Origin: Nocardioides sp. R-C-SC26
Lineage (GTDB): Bacteria; Actinomycetota; Actinomycetes; Propionibacteriales; Nocardioidaceae
NCBI RefSeq assembly: GCF_021246465.1
Contig: NZ_JAHRHK010000017.1
Span: 1-64,000 of the forward strand
Reading direction: 5' to 3'
DNA: 64,000 nt
Made by a program: the position numbers and the translations under genes. Below the pieces are notes generated by a model that saw only the letters and a program-made list of their open reading frames with translations, made no database searches and was not told the origin of the DNA. How positions within the stretch are numbered: position 1 is the stretch's first letter; every line of letters begins with the position of its first letter. Shown here piece after piece: positions 22,532 to 31,500 of this stretch.

Positions 22532-22537
22532 TAGGCT
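22532..22537 (+). promoter_or_regulatory. -10 box, predicted leaderless moaA promoter
   Basis: TAGGCT, 7 nt before the ATG at 22545. This promoter and the divergent SURF1 -10 box lie only 39 bp apart. Confidence 0.5.
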
Positions 22538-22544
22538 CGGCGAC

Positions 22545-23543
22545 ATGCAGATGATTCCGCTCGCGGACGGCTACGGCCGCGTGGCGCGCGACCTCCGGGT
22601 CTCGCTCACCGATCGCTGCAATCTGCGCTGCACCTACTGCATGCCGGCCGAGGGGTTGACCTGGCTACCGCGGGAGGAGCAGCTCAGCGACGACGAGGTG
22701 GTCCGCCTGGTCGCTGTGGCCACCGAACGCCTTGGTGTGACCGAGGTGCGGTTCACCGGCGGTGAGCCGTTGGTGCGCCCGGGCTTCGTCGACATCGTCG
22801 CCCGGGTGCGACGGGCGGCGCCCGAGGTCGAGTTGTCCGTCACGACCAACGGCATCGGCTTGGCACGCGTCGCGAGCGCGCTGGTGGACGCCGGTCTGAA
22901 CCGGGTCAACGTCAGTCTCGACACCGTGCGTCAGGACACCTTCGTGGAGCTGACGCGCCGCGATCGGTTGGACGACGTGGTGGCGGGCCTCGCGGCCGCG
23001 TCCGCGGCGGGTCTGGGTCCGGTCAAGGTCAACGCCGTGCTGATGCGCGGCGTCAACGACGACCAGGCCCCGGAGCTGCTGGCGTGGTGCCTGGAGCGCG
23101 GTTACTCGTTGCGGTTCATCGAACAGATGCCGCTCGACGCCCAGCATGGGTGGGCCCGCGAGGAGATGGTCGTGGCTGAGGAGATCCTGGCCGCGCTCGA
23201 GGAGCGGTTCGACCTCACGCCGGCCCACGAGCCGCGCGGCAGTGCCCCTGCCGAGCTGTTCCTCGTCGACGGCGGCCCGGCGACGGTCGGCGTCATCGCC
23301 TCGGTGACCCGACCCTTCTGCGGTGACTGCGACCGCGTTCGGCTCACCGCCGACGGCCAGGTACGAACCTGTCTGTTCGCGCGCGAGGAGTCCGACCTGC
23401 GCAGCGCACTGCGTGCCGGAGCCGACGACGAGGAGCTCGCCAGCCGCTGGGTGACAGCCATGCGCGGCAAGGCGGCCGGGCACGGGATCGACGACCCCAG
23501 CTTCCTGCAGCCGACACGTCCGATGTCGGCCATCGGCGGCTGA
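22545..23543 (+). CDS. moaA: GTP 3',8-cyclase MoaA (molybdenum cofactor synthesis)
   Basis: A 332-aa radical SAM enzyme making the pterin precursor of molybdopterin from GTP. The SAM-cluster motif CNLRCTYC is near residue 25, the SAM-binding GGEP follows, and the second cluster ligands are CGDC and a later Cys (RTC). The protein ends in the conserved double glycine (IGG) needed for activity. No other moa gene is nearby. ATG 22545 is chosen because a -10 box sits 7 nt upstream; the open frame from 22509 would start inside the promoter. Confidence 0.95.
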   Translation: MQMIPLADGYGRVARDLRVSLTDRCNLRCTYCMPAEGLTWLPREEQLSDDEVVRLVAVATERLGVTEVRFTGGEPLVRPGFVDIVARVRRAAPEVELSVTTNGIGLARVASALVDAGLNRVNVSLDTVRQDTFVELTRRDRLDDVVAGLAAASAAGLGPVKVNAVLMRGVNDDQAPELLAWCLERGYSLRFIEQMPLDAQHGWAREEMVVAEEILAALEERFDLTPAHEPRGSAPAELFLVDGGPATVGVIASVTRPFCGDCDRVRLTADGQVRTCLFAREESDLRSALRAGADDEELASRWVTAMRGKAAGHGIDDPSFLQPTRPMSAIGG

Positions 23544-23585
23544 GTGATCGCGACCTCCTGAACGCACCGTCGATCGGCCTGGGAG

Positions 23586-23801
23586 TCAGGCCGACGGCTC
23601 GTCGCTCTCGCCCGGTCGGTGGGGCACGACGTCCTTGAGGAACTGGCGCGCACCGAGGAATCCCGAGAGTGACTCCCGATGCTCCTCGCAGGCGAGCCAG
23701 ACCTTGCGGCGATCGGGTGTGTGCAACTTCGGGTTGTTCCACAGCAGCTGGTGCTCTGCGGCGGTGTTGCAGCCCTTCGCAGAGCAGATGTCGGGGCTCA
23801 C
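23586..23801 (-). CDS. Small Cys/His protein, putative zinc-binding
   Basis: A 71-aa protein with CSAKGC near the N-terminus and CEEH in the middle, an arrangement suggestive of one Zn site. The central LLWNNPKLHTPDRRKVWLAC block is the kind seen in a small conserved actinobacterial family of unknown role. Its ATG overlaps the stop of the upstream DUF3099 gene (ATGA), so the two are co-translated. Confidence 0.7.
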   Translation of the reverse strand: MSPDICSAKGCNTAAEHQLLWNNPKLHTPDRRKVWLACEEHRESLSGFLGARQFLKDVVPHRPGESDEPSA

Positions 23802-24142
23802 CGGGACGGCGGCACGGTCGGCCCGGAGACTGCCGTGAGATCGGGACCGGAGAGGGCGTCACGCTGGTGGTCGATCTCATCGAGCCGGAAGCCGTCGGAG
23901 TTCTGAGCCACCGCGTTCGCCATCACGACGGCGACGTAGGGCAGCACGAGTGCGCCGCCGATCAGGAAGGGCCACAGCCAGTCGAGCCCGGCGAGTGAGG
24001 CCAGGATCGCTCCCACGAAGCAGAGCGTGCGCAGCGTCATCGACAGCAGGTAGCGACGTTGGCGGGCGCCGATGTCGGCGGCGCGGTTGGTTCCTGCCGT
24101 CGTGATCCGGACGACGTCGTCGTGCTTACGGTCGCGGCCCAT
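23798..24142 (-). CDS. DUF3099 family membrane protein
   Basis: A 114-aa protein with the DUF3099 opening VRITTAGTNRAADIGARQRR and two adjacent hydrophobic helices (residues about 36-75). Function unknown; typical of actinobacteria. A minus-strand TAGACT box lies 7 nt before the ATG, predicting a leaderless mRNA. It is divergent from the dodecin gene, only 31 bp apart. Confidence 0.8.
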   Translation of the reverse strand: MGRDRKHDDVVRITTAGTNRAADIGARQRRYLLSMTLRTLCFVGAILASLAGLDWLWPFLIGGALVLPYVAVVMANAVAQNSDGFRLDEIDHQRDALSGPDLTAVSGPTVPPSR

Positions 24143-24149
24143 GATCTCG

Positions 24150-24155
24150 AGTCTA
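24150..24155 (-). promoter_or_regulatory. -10 box of the DUF3099 gene (leaderless)
   Basis: Minus-strand TAGACT, 7 nt before the ATG at 24142. It faces away from the dodecin promoter 6 bp to its right. Confidence 0.5.
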
Positions 24156-24161
24156 CGTCGC

Positions 24162-24167
24162 TACAGT
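24162..24167 (+). promoter_or_regulatory. -10 box of the dodecin gene (leaderless)
   Basis: TACAGT, 6 nt before the ATG at 24174. The matching -35 region would lie inside the start of the divergent gene. Confidence 0.5.
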
Positions 24168-24173
24168 CGGGGC

Positions 24174-24389
24174 ATGACGAACCGCACCTACCGCCTCACC
24201 GAGATCGTCGGTACCTCGCCGGACAGCATGGAGCACGCGATCCGCAACGGCATCGAGCGAGCCAGCAAGACCCTCCGCCACCTGGACTGGTTCGAGGTAA
24301 CGCAGGTGCGTGGCCAGATCAAGGACGGCCAGGTCGAGCACTTCCAGGTCGGCCTCAAGCTCGGCTTCCGCCTCGAGGACGACGACTGA
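24174..24389 (+). CDS. Dodecin family protein
   Basis: A 71-aa dodecin (TYRLTEIVGTSPDSMEHAI at the start, QVGLKLGFRLE at the end). Dodecins form dodecameric spheres that bind flavins, and in some actinobacteria CoA, acting as a storage or buffering protein. The length and internal WFEV tryptophan region fit the family. Single gene with its own promoter and a terminator directly downstream. Confidence 0.93.
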   Translation: MTNRTYRLTEIVGTSPDSMEHAIRNGIERASKTLRHLDWFEVTQVRGQIKDGQVEHFQVGLKLGFRLEDDD

Positions 24390-24406
24390 GGCCGCCCGTG
24401 GACTCG

Positions 24407-24436
24407 CCGGCCGGCCCCCTCGGGGTCGGCCGGTTT
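24407..24436 (+). terminator. Terminator after dodecin
   Basis: A 12-bp stem (24407-24418 with 24422-24433, one G-T pair) with a 3-nt loop followed by TTT, 18 nt behind the dodecin stop. Confidence 0.8.
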
Positions 24437-24457
24437 CGTCTACCTGGGGGTAATCTC

Positions 24458-24463
24458 TAGCGT
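24458..24463 (+). promoter_or_regulatory. -10 box, predicted leaderless fabG-fabI promoter
   Basis: TAGCGT, 7 nt before the GTG at 24471. An alternative TAATCT lies at 24451-24456. Confidence 0.45.
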
Positions 24464-24470
24464 CGCATCC

Positions 24471-25211
24471 GTGAGCGAGCAGACGAGCACGACGGCGGCG
24501 CCGGAGACCGGTCGGGTGGTGTTGGTGACCGGCGGCAACCGCGGTATCGGACGAGGGATCGCCGAGGCCTTCCTCGCCCAGGGCGACCGCGTGGCCGTGA
24601 CGACGCGCGCCGGTGGAGCTCCCGAGGGAGCGCTCGACGTCCGCTGCGACATCACCGACGCCGGGCAGGTCGACGCCGCGTTCGCGAGGATCGAGGCAGA
24701 GCTCGGCCCGGTCGAGGTGCTGGTCGCGAACGCCGGGATCACCGCAGACACCCTGGTGCTCCGGATGAGCGAGGAGGACTGGTCGAGCGTCATCGACACC
24801 AACCTGACCGGCTCCTTCCGGCTCGCCAAGCGAGCGGCCAAGGCGATGCTCCGCCAGCGCCGCGGGCGCATCATCTTCATCTCCAGCGTGGTGGGACTGC
24901 TCGGCTCTCCGGGCCAGGTCAACTACGCCGCCTCGAAGTCCGGCCTGATCGGCATGGCCCGATCGTTGGCACGCGAGCTCGGTTCCCGCTCCATCACCGC
25001 GAACGTGGTCGCCCCCGGATACGTCGACACCGACATGACCGCAGTGCTCAGCGACGAGCAGCGCGAGACCATCCGTGCCCAGGTTCCGCTCGGCAGGACC
25101 GCCACGCCGTCGGAGATCGCCGGCGCGGTGCTCTGGCTCGCCGGCCCGGGCGGCGCGTACGTCACCGGGGCCGTGATCCCGGTCGACGGCGGCCTGGGCA
25201 TGGGTCACTGA
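24471..25211 (+). CDS. fabG: 3-oxoacyl-ACP reductase FabG (MabA-like)
   Basis: A 246-aa NADPH-dependent SDR for the first reduction of fatty-acid elongation. TGGNRGIG is near residue 20, NAG near 87, catalytic Ser in FISSVVG, and the Tyr152/Lys156 pair in NYAASKSG. It is followed 27 bp later by the enoyl-ACP reductase gene, the same order as mabA-inhA in mycobacteria, so the pair probably supplies two of the FAS II steps. The start is GTG 24471. Confidence 0.92.
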   Translation: MSEQTSTTAAPETGRVVLVTGGNRGIGRGIAEAFLAQGDRVAVTTRAGGAPEGALDVRCDITDAGQVDAAFARIEAELGPVEVLVANAGITADTLVLRMSEEDWSSVIDTNLTGSFRLAKRAAKAMLRQRRGRIIFISSVVGLLGSPGQVNYAASKSGLIGMARSLARELGSRSITANVVAPGYVDTDMTAVLSDEQRETIRAQVPLGRTATPSEIAGAVLWLAGPGGAYVTGAVIPVDGGLGMGH

Positions 25212-25238
25212 CCACACCGGCAGACGAGGGAGAAGACG

Positions 25239-26012
25239 ATGGCAGGACTGTTGGAAGGCAAGCGGATCCTGGTCGCGGGCGTGACCATGGACAGCTCGAT
25301 CGGGTTCGCGACCGCCAAGGTCGCCCAGGAGCAGGGCGCGACCGTGCTCATCTCCAACTTCGGCCGGGCGCTCGGCATCACGCGCCGTATCGCGAAGCGG
25401 CTCCCGGTGGAGCCCCCGGTACTGGAGCTGGACGTGACCGATCCCGCGCACCTCGCGGCCCTGCCCGACGCGATCCGTGAGCATGTCGACGGCCTGGACG
25501 GCGTCGTCCACTCCATCGCCTACGGCAATCCCGAGACGCTGCTCGGCGGGAAGTTCCTCGAGGGCCCGTGGGACGACGTCGCGCAGGCGGTGCACGTCTC
25601 GGCGTACTCGCTGAAGTCGCTCTCGGTGGCCTGCCGCCCCCTGATGGCTCCGGGCAGTGGCATCGTCGGGCTCACGTTCGATGCCACCGTGGCGTGGCCC
25701 GTCTACGACTGGATGGGCGTCGCCAAGGCCGGGCTGGAGTCGTGTGCCCGCTACCTGGCCCGCGACCTCGGGCCAGTCGGGATCCGGGTGAACCTGGTCT
25801 CGGCCGGTCCACTCAAGACCCTGGCCGCCAAGGCGATCCCCGGGTTCGAGGACCTGGAGGCGCTCTGGGAGACCAGGTCACCTCTCGGCTGGGACAACGC
25901 CGACCACGTGCCGACGGCCAAGGCCGTCTGTGCGCTGCTCTCCGACTTCTTCCCGGCCACGACCGGAGAGATCGTGCACGTCGACGGCGGCTTCCACGCG
26001 ATGGGTGCCTGA
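25239..26012 (+). CDS. fabI: Enoyl-ACP reductase FabI/InhA type
   Basis: A 257-aa NADH-dependent enoyl-ACP reductase, the last step of the FAS II cycle and the target of triclosan/isoniazid-type inhibitors. It opens LLEGKRILVAGVTMDSSIG, has the InhA-like VHSIAYG, the catalytic VYDWMGVAKAG (Tyr and Lys six residues apart) and ends ATTGEIVHVDGG. It closely follows the mycobacterial InhA pattern around the active site. A good ribosome site (GAGGGAGAAG) precedes ATG 25239. Operon partner of fabG. Confidence 0.93.
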   Translation: MAGLLEGKRILVAGVTMDSSIGFATAKVAQEQGATVLISNFGRALGITRRIAKRLPVEPPVLELDVTDPAHLAALPDAIREHVDGLDGVVHSIAYGNPETLLGGKFLEGPWDDVAQAVHVSAYSLKSLSVACRPLMAPGSGIVGLTFDATVAWPVYDWMGVAKAGLESCARYLARDLGPVGIRVNLVSAGPLKTLAAKAIPGFEDLEALWETRSPLGWDNADHVPTAKAVCALLSDFFPATTGEIVHVDGGFHAMGA

Positions 26013-26064
26013 CCGACACACCTCGCGTGCGGCACTCCCTGGTGCGAGCGCGGCTCCTGAGGCG

Positions 26065-26775
26065 TCAGTGGCCGGCGACCGCCAGGGCCGTGGCGACCAG
26101 GTACGAGCGGACCTGGTCGGGCGAGATCTCGCCGACCGTCGGCACGCCCGGTGCCGCCTCCTTGACCAGGATGCCGACGCGCGCGAGCTGCAGCGCGCCG
26201 AGTCCGCTGGCGTACAGGGTGTTCGCCATCAACGTCGGGTCCGCCGACGGTGTGAACTCTCCGCTCTCCACGCCGTCCTCGAGGGCTGCGGAGAGGATGC
26301 TGAGGCAGGAGGAGATGCCGCGACCGAGGCGGAACAGGGCGCTCTCGGAGATCTCGTCGAGCAGTTCAGGCCCGGACTGGCGCATCAGAGACTGGGCGCA
26401 GTCGACGAACGCGGGGTGCGAGACGCCGTAGTCGACGAACGCGCCCACGATCGCGGCGAGCCGGTCCGACGGCGAGGTGCGAGCGCCGTCGGCCGCCGCC
26501 AACGCGTCGCGCAGCTCGTCGAGATAGCCCACCAGCGTGAGCGCGAAGAGCTCCTCCTTGCCGGTGAAGTGCCGGTAGACGATCGCGCGGTTGATTCCGA
26601 CCGCACGCGCGATGTCCTCGATCTGCGCGTCGCGGACGCCGCGTGCGTCGAACAGTGCCCGAGTGGCGGCGATGATCTCGGCCTCGCGGGCACGTCGACG
26701 GATCGCCGCTGCGCGACGTCGGCCGTCGGTCTCAGGGGCCGGCTGCGACGACGGCGACGGCGCGGAGGAGGACAT
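26065..26775 (-). CDS. TetR family transcriptional regulator
   Basis: A 236-aa repressor-type protein. After a Ser/Pro-rich tail the helix-turn-helix runs from about residue 30 to 80 (IIAATRALFDARGVRDAQIEDIARAVG, then YRHFTGKEELF). The C-terminal ligand domain is unassigned. It is convergent with fabI. A leaderless promoter and a 17-bp palindrome lie directly upstream, so autoregulation is likely. Fatty-acid-related control is only suggested by the neighbour. Confidence 0.88.
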   Translation of the reverse strand: MSSSAPSPSSQPAPETDGRRRAAAIRRRAREAEIIAATRALFDARGVRDAQIEDIARAVGINRAIVYRHFTGKEELFALTLVGYLDELRDALAAADGARTSPSDRLAAIVGAFVDYGVSHPAFVDCAQSLMRQSGPELLDEISESALFRLGRGISSCLSILSAALEDGVESGEFTPSADPTLMANTLYASGLGALQLARVGILVKEAAPGVPTVGEISPDQVRSYLVATALAVAGH

Positions 26776-26781
26776 GCCGCG

Positions 26782-26787
26782 ATAGTA
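26782..26787 (-). promoter_or_regulatory. -10 box of the TetR gene (leaderless)
   Basis: Minus-strand TACTAT, 6 nt before the ATG at 26775. Confidence 0.5.
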
Positions 26788-26794
26788 CGTGGTG

Positions 26795-26811
26795 TGTAAC
26801 TCCGAGTTGCA
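26795..26811. promoter_or_regulatory. Candidate TetR operator
   Basis: TGTAACTCCGAGTTGCA is a 17-bp palindrome (7 of 8 positions paired, centre C) located at the -35 position of the TetR gene's promoter. This is the usual place for an autorepressor site. Confidence 0.5.
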
Positions 26812-26841
26812 AGAGTGTGACGCAAACGCTCTCGACTTCCG

Positions 26842-28383
26842 TCAGTGCAGGAGTGCGCGCACGGCGTCGATCGTGTCCGCCTCGCCAGGGGACTTGTCCT
26901 CCCGGTACCCGACGACCCGGGCGAAGCGCAGCGCGGCACCTCCGGCGTAGCGCGTCGAGCGCTGGACGCCGTCGATGGCGATCTCGACGACCTGCTCTGG
27001 CCGGACGTGGACGACGTGACCCTCGCGGTGCGTCTCCAGAGCCAGGAAGCGCTCGGTCTGCCAGGTGAGCATCGCGTCGGTCATGCCTTTGAAGGTCTTG
27101 CCGACCATCACGAAGTCGTCAGTGCCGCCGGGGTCGCGGGCGCCGAGGTGGATGTTGGAGAGCCACCCGCGGCGGCGCCCGGAGCCCCACTCGACGGCGA
27201 GCACGACCAGGTCGAGGGTGTGCACGGGCTTGACCTTGACCCACGCGGATCCGCGGCGCCCCGCGGCGTAGGGCGCCGCAAGATCCTTCACCACGACGCC
27301 CTCGTGGCCGCGACGCAGCACGTTCTCGACGAACTGCTCCGCGCTCGCGGGCTCGCCCGTCACGACGCGGTCGAGGCGATGCGCCGGAGGGACCAGATCG
27401 GCCAGCTCGGCCGCGCGCTCCGCCGCCGAGACGTCGAGCAGGTCGCGGCCGTCGCGATGCAGGACGTCGAAGAAGTACGGCTGCAACCCGAGATCGGAGG
27501 ACGACTCGGGTGACACCTCGCCGTGGGTGGCACTGCGTGAGGACGTCTCCTGGAAGGGCCGCGCCCGGCCGGCGTCGTCGGTGAGTAGCGCTTCGCCGTC
27601 GAGCACGAGATCGCCGCCGGGCAGCGACCGCACGACGTCGACCACGGCAGGCAGGCGCGCGGTCAGATCATCGAGAGAGCGACTCACGACCAGGACGTCG
27701 TCGCCGCGGCGGTGGGCCTGGATGCGGATGCCGTCGAGCTTCGCCTCGACCGCCACCGGATGGTCGGGAGAAGCGCCCAGCTTGGCCAGCGCCTCGGCCA
27801 CGGTCGGTGCGCTGGCGGCGAGCATCGGCAGGATCGGACGGCCGACCTCGAGCCCGATCGCGGCGAGAGCAGCGGCGCCTCCCGCGACGGCGGCGCCGGC
27901 GACGGCGCGCGTCGACCCCGCGAGCATCGCTGCGCGGCGGATGTCGGCCACCGGCAGTCCGGTGCGCACGGCGAGCGCCTCCTGCACGAGCGCGTCGGAG
28001 GCGCCCTGCCGGAGCTCGCCGGTGATCGCTCCGCGCAGCCACGCCTGCTCGGCCGCCGTCGCCGATCCGAAGAGCGCGTGGAGGGCCTGCGTACGGGCGG
28101 CCTGCGATCCGGGGCCGGCGAACGCCGCGATCTCCTCGAGCGCCGCGTCCACCGCGACGACGTCGAGCGTGCTGACCTCTGCGGGCGCGGGCAGGTCGCC
28201 CAGGCTGCGCCACCCCACCCCGGTGCGACGCTGGCGGACCTGGCCGCCGAGGTAGCTGACGACGACCTCGAGCGCGTCCGGCGCCGTCTTCTCCAGCAGC
28301 GTCGCCAGGGCAGCGACCTTGGCCGTCCGCGCGCGGGTGGACGCGACGTCCTGCGACGTCGCGACGAGGTCGGAGAGATTCAC
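26842..28383 (-). CDS. ATP-dependent DNA ligase (LigB-like)
   Basis: A 513-aa ATP-dependent DNA ligase. The N-terminal domain (1-200) is followed by the nucleotidyltransferase core with adenylation motif EAKLDGIRIQ (active Lys near 213), later motifs EGVVVKD and AWVKVKP, and an OB domain. Length and domain order match mycobacterial LigB (about 507 aa). This is an accessory ligase beside the essential NAD-dependent LigA, probably for repair. The start is taken as GTG 28383 (MNLSDLV...). The open frame to 28551 would enter the divergent protease gene's promoter. Confidence 0.9.
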   Translation of the reverse strand: MNLSDLVATSQDVASTRARTAKVAALATLLEKTAPDALEVVVSYLGGQVRQRRTGVGWRSLGDLPAPAEVSTLDVVAVDAALEEIAAFAGPGSQAARTQALHALFGSATAAEQAWLRGAITGELRQGASDALVQEALAVRTGLPVADIRRAAMLAGSTRAVAGAAVAGGAAALAAIGLEVGRPILPMLAASAPTVAEALAKLGASPDHPVAVEAKLDGIRIQAHRRGDDVLVVSRSLDDLTARLPAVVDVVRSLPGGDLVLDGEALLTDDAGRARPFQETSSRSATHGEVSPESSSDLGLQPYFFDVLHRDGRDLLDVSAAERAAELADLVPPAHRLDRVVTGEPASAEQFVENVLRRGHEGVVVKDLAAPYAAGRRGSAWVKVKPVHTLDLVVLAVEWGSGRRRGWLSNIHLGARDPGGTDDFVMVGKTFKGMTDAMLTWQTERFLALETHREGHVVHVRPEQVVEIAIDGVQRSTRYAGGAALRFARVVGYREDKSPGEADTIDAVRALLH

Positions 28384-28502
28384 CACACCGCCATTGAACT
28401 GCGTACCTCCGACAGCGCGGAGTCGTTGCAGATGTGTCGACCCGCTCGGAGGACCGCAGCGGCGCCGGCGCCACTCCATCAGCTCACTCCGGACAGGTAG
28501 CC

Positions 28503-31500
28503 GTGACTCGTTCCAGACTCTCCCTCGTCGCCGCCGCGACCGCCGTCGCACTCGCGATGCCGATCGCCCAGCTCTCCGACGCCCGCGCCGCCGACGGCGA
28601 CGCTCCGCGCTCGGTGCTCGCCGATCTGCTCGGCCCGCTCGTTCCGGATCGCACCGCGGTGCCCCCGATGGGCGACCTGGCGACCGACCTCTCTTACGAC
28701 GCCCGGGGCACGCTGCCGATCGTCGCGCCGACGGCGACGCAGCGAGGTGCCGTCGAGCGACTGGTGGGTGCGACGACGACGTGGAACCGCGCCGGCACGC
28801 CGCGGATGATCGCCGTCGACGGCGGCTTCCTGAGCGCGCCGCGGAAGGGCGACCCGGTCGCGATCGCGCGAGGGTGGCTCCGTTCGCACGTCGCCGCGTT
28901 CGGCCTGACCCTCGCCGATGTCGCAGCGCTGGACGTCGTCCGCGACCACGAACTGCCCGGGATCGGTGCCCGCGTGGTCTCCTTCGCCCAGACGTTCGGC
29001 GGTGTGCGCTCCGAACTCGGCGGCATGATGACCGTCCTGGTCGACCGCGAGGGCCGCGTCGTCTCCTATGCCGGCGACTCGGTGCGGGAGACCGGTCTGG
29101 TCGGCGGGTTCGACCTCTCGGCCACGCAGGCTCTCACCACGGTGCTCGGCCGACTGCTGCCCGACCTCGACATCGCGGTCCGATCCACGGGTGAGACCGC
29201 CGGTGGCTACGAGGTCTTCAACGGCGGTCTCCTGGGTGCCCTGCAGTACGTCCGCCGCGTGGCGCTCCCGACCCCCTACGGCGCCGTCGCCGCCTACGCG
29301 GTGCTCGCCATCAAGGACCTGAACGAGGCCTGGGCCGTCGTGATCGATGCGAGCACCGGTGCGCCGCTGCTGCGCAAGTCGCTCGTGCAGTTCGACAGCG
29401 ACGGCACGGTGTTCGAGAACTACCCGGGCGCTGCCAAGGGCGGCACCCGCGTGGTGAAGAGCTTCGGCCCCACCGACCAGTCGCCCGGCGGCTGGGTCGA
29501 CCCGACCGGGCTGATCGGACTGCCCGGCATCACCACGCTCGGCAACAACGCCAACACGGCCATCGCGTGGACGGTGCCGCTGGTGGCCGCCGACCAGTAC
29601 AACCGCCCGGTCTCGCTGACCACGAAGTTCCGCTACGGCTTCGAGGACGGATGGGCGAAGAGCAACGGGTCGCCGTTGGGATACCAGGCCGACGCGAACT
29701 CGGCGGCGACCAACCTCTTCTATCACCACAACCGGATCCACGATGAGTTCTACGAGTTCGGGTTCACCGAGTCCGGCGGCAACTTCCAGCTCCTCAACAC
29801 CGGCGACCCCACGGCCCTGGGCCTGCCGGGCGACCCGATCTTCGGCGGCGCCCAGTCGGGCGCGCTCAATCTCACCGCCGCCGTCCTCCCGCTCGGCCGC
29901 AACAACGCGAACATGCTCACCCTGCCCGACGGCATCCCGGGCTTCACCAACATGTACCTGTGGGAGTTCGTCGACGACGCGTTCGAGGGCGACCCGCGCG
30001 ACGGCGACTACGACGCCTCGATCATCGAACACGAGTACGCCCACGGCCTCACCAACCGCTATGTCGGTGGTGGCGGTCTCGGCTCGCTCGGCACGACCCA
30101 GTCCGGGGCGATGGGGGAGGGTTGGGGCGACTGGTTCGCGATGAACGACCTGTTCCGTCGCGGCCTGACCCGCACCGCCGTCACCGCTGCCTACGTCGGC
30201 GACCCCGAGCGCGGCATCCGCAACTGGAACTACGCCGAGAGTCCGGCGACCTTCGGCGACTACGGCTACGACATGAGCGGGCCGGAAGTGCACTCCGACG
30301 GCGAGATCTGGACCGCCGTGCTGTGGAAGATGCGCACGCGAATCCTGAAGGCGGTCGGTGGCAACCAGGTCAAGGCCTCCGACGTCGCCCAGCACCTGGT
30401 GATGGATGCGATGCCGATCTCGCCGCCGTCGCCGTCGATGCTCGACATGCGTGATGCCATCGTGAAGGCCGCCCAGCTGCGCTACGGCTCACGCTACCTG
30501 CCCCAGGTGTGGGGTGCCTTCGCCGAGCACGGCTACGGCGCCTCGGCTCGGACGACGGGGGAGACCGACACCGACCCGCGTCCCGGTTTCGACGTCCCCG
30601 GACGCCGTGCGAACGGCACCCTCACGCTCGAGGTCGTCAACGCGACCACGGACAAGCCGGTCGCAGGTGTCCGCGTGCTCGGCGGCCTGTTCGAGGCCCG
30701 CGCGACTCCCATCGCCACGACGTCGAAGAAGGGTCGCGCGCAGGCTCGCTTCGCCGGTGGTCGGCGTTACGACCTGACCCTCCAGGCGCCGGGCTTCGGC
30801 ATCCAGCGCATCTCGGTTCCGGTGCGTGCCGGCGCCACGCAGGTGGAGCGGATCGCGCTGCGGCCCAATCTGCTCTCGACGTCGGCGGGGGCTCGAGTGG
30901 TGAAGGTGACCAGCCAGCAGGCGGCCTTCGCCGCGACCAACCTGGTCGACGACACCGAGGCCACCTCGTGGCAGACCGCCGCGGGAGCGAGGGCCTACAA
31001 CAAGGGCCCCGACCAGTCGGTCACGATCGCCCTCAAGCAGCCCTCGACGATCGAGACGGTCGCCGTCAGCGTGCTCAAGCCGATCGGCGTGCCGCGCTTC
31101 GCCGCCGCCAAGAACGTCACGGTGCAGACCTCCCTGGACGGGAAGACCTGGACGACGGTGCGCATCGCGCGGTTCCGCTACGCCAAGCCACGCCCGACGG
31201 CGCCTGACCTCGCATTGAAGACCTACGAGCTCGGCAAGCCAATGCGAGCTCGCTTCGTGCGCGTGATCCCCACCGACACCTTCGCCTCGGGTGCCAGCGT
31301 GACGTCGTCGGCCGTGGTCGCGGAGGTCCAGGCGTTCGGCACCACGGCCGAGCTCACGCCGTCCCTGCCGAAGCCGGACAAGCCGGTCAGCTACGGCGGC
31401 TCGGTCACTCTCGGCAACCCGCTCCAGGGCTCGCTGCTCGGCCTGGACCCCTACCGCCCGGGCGTGACCGAACTGTCGTGGGGCTGCGACGGGTCACCGG

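Noticed and set aside
26013-26064. Imperfect inverted repeat between fabI and the TetR gene as terminator
   Set aside because: Pairing is broken by several mismatches; not convincing.
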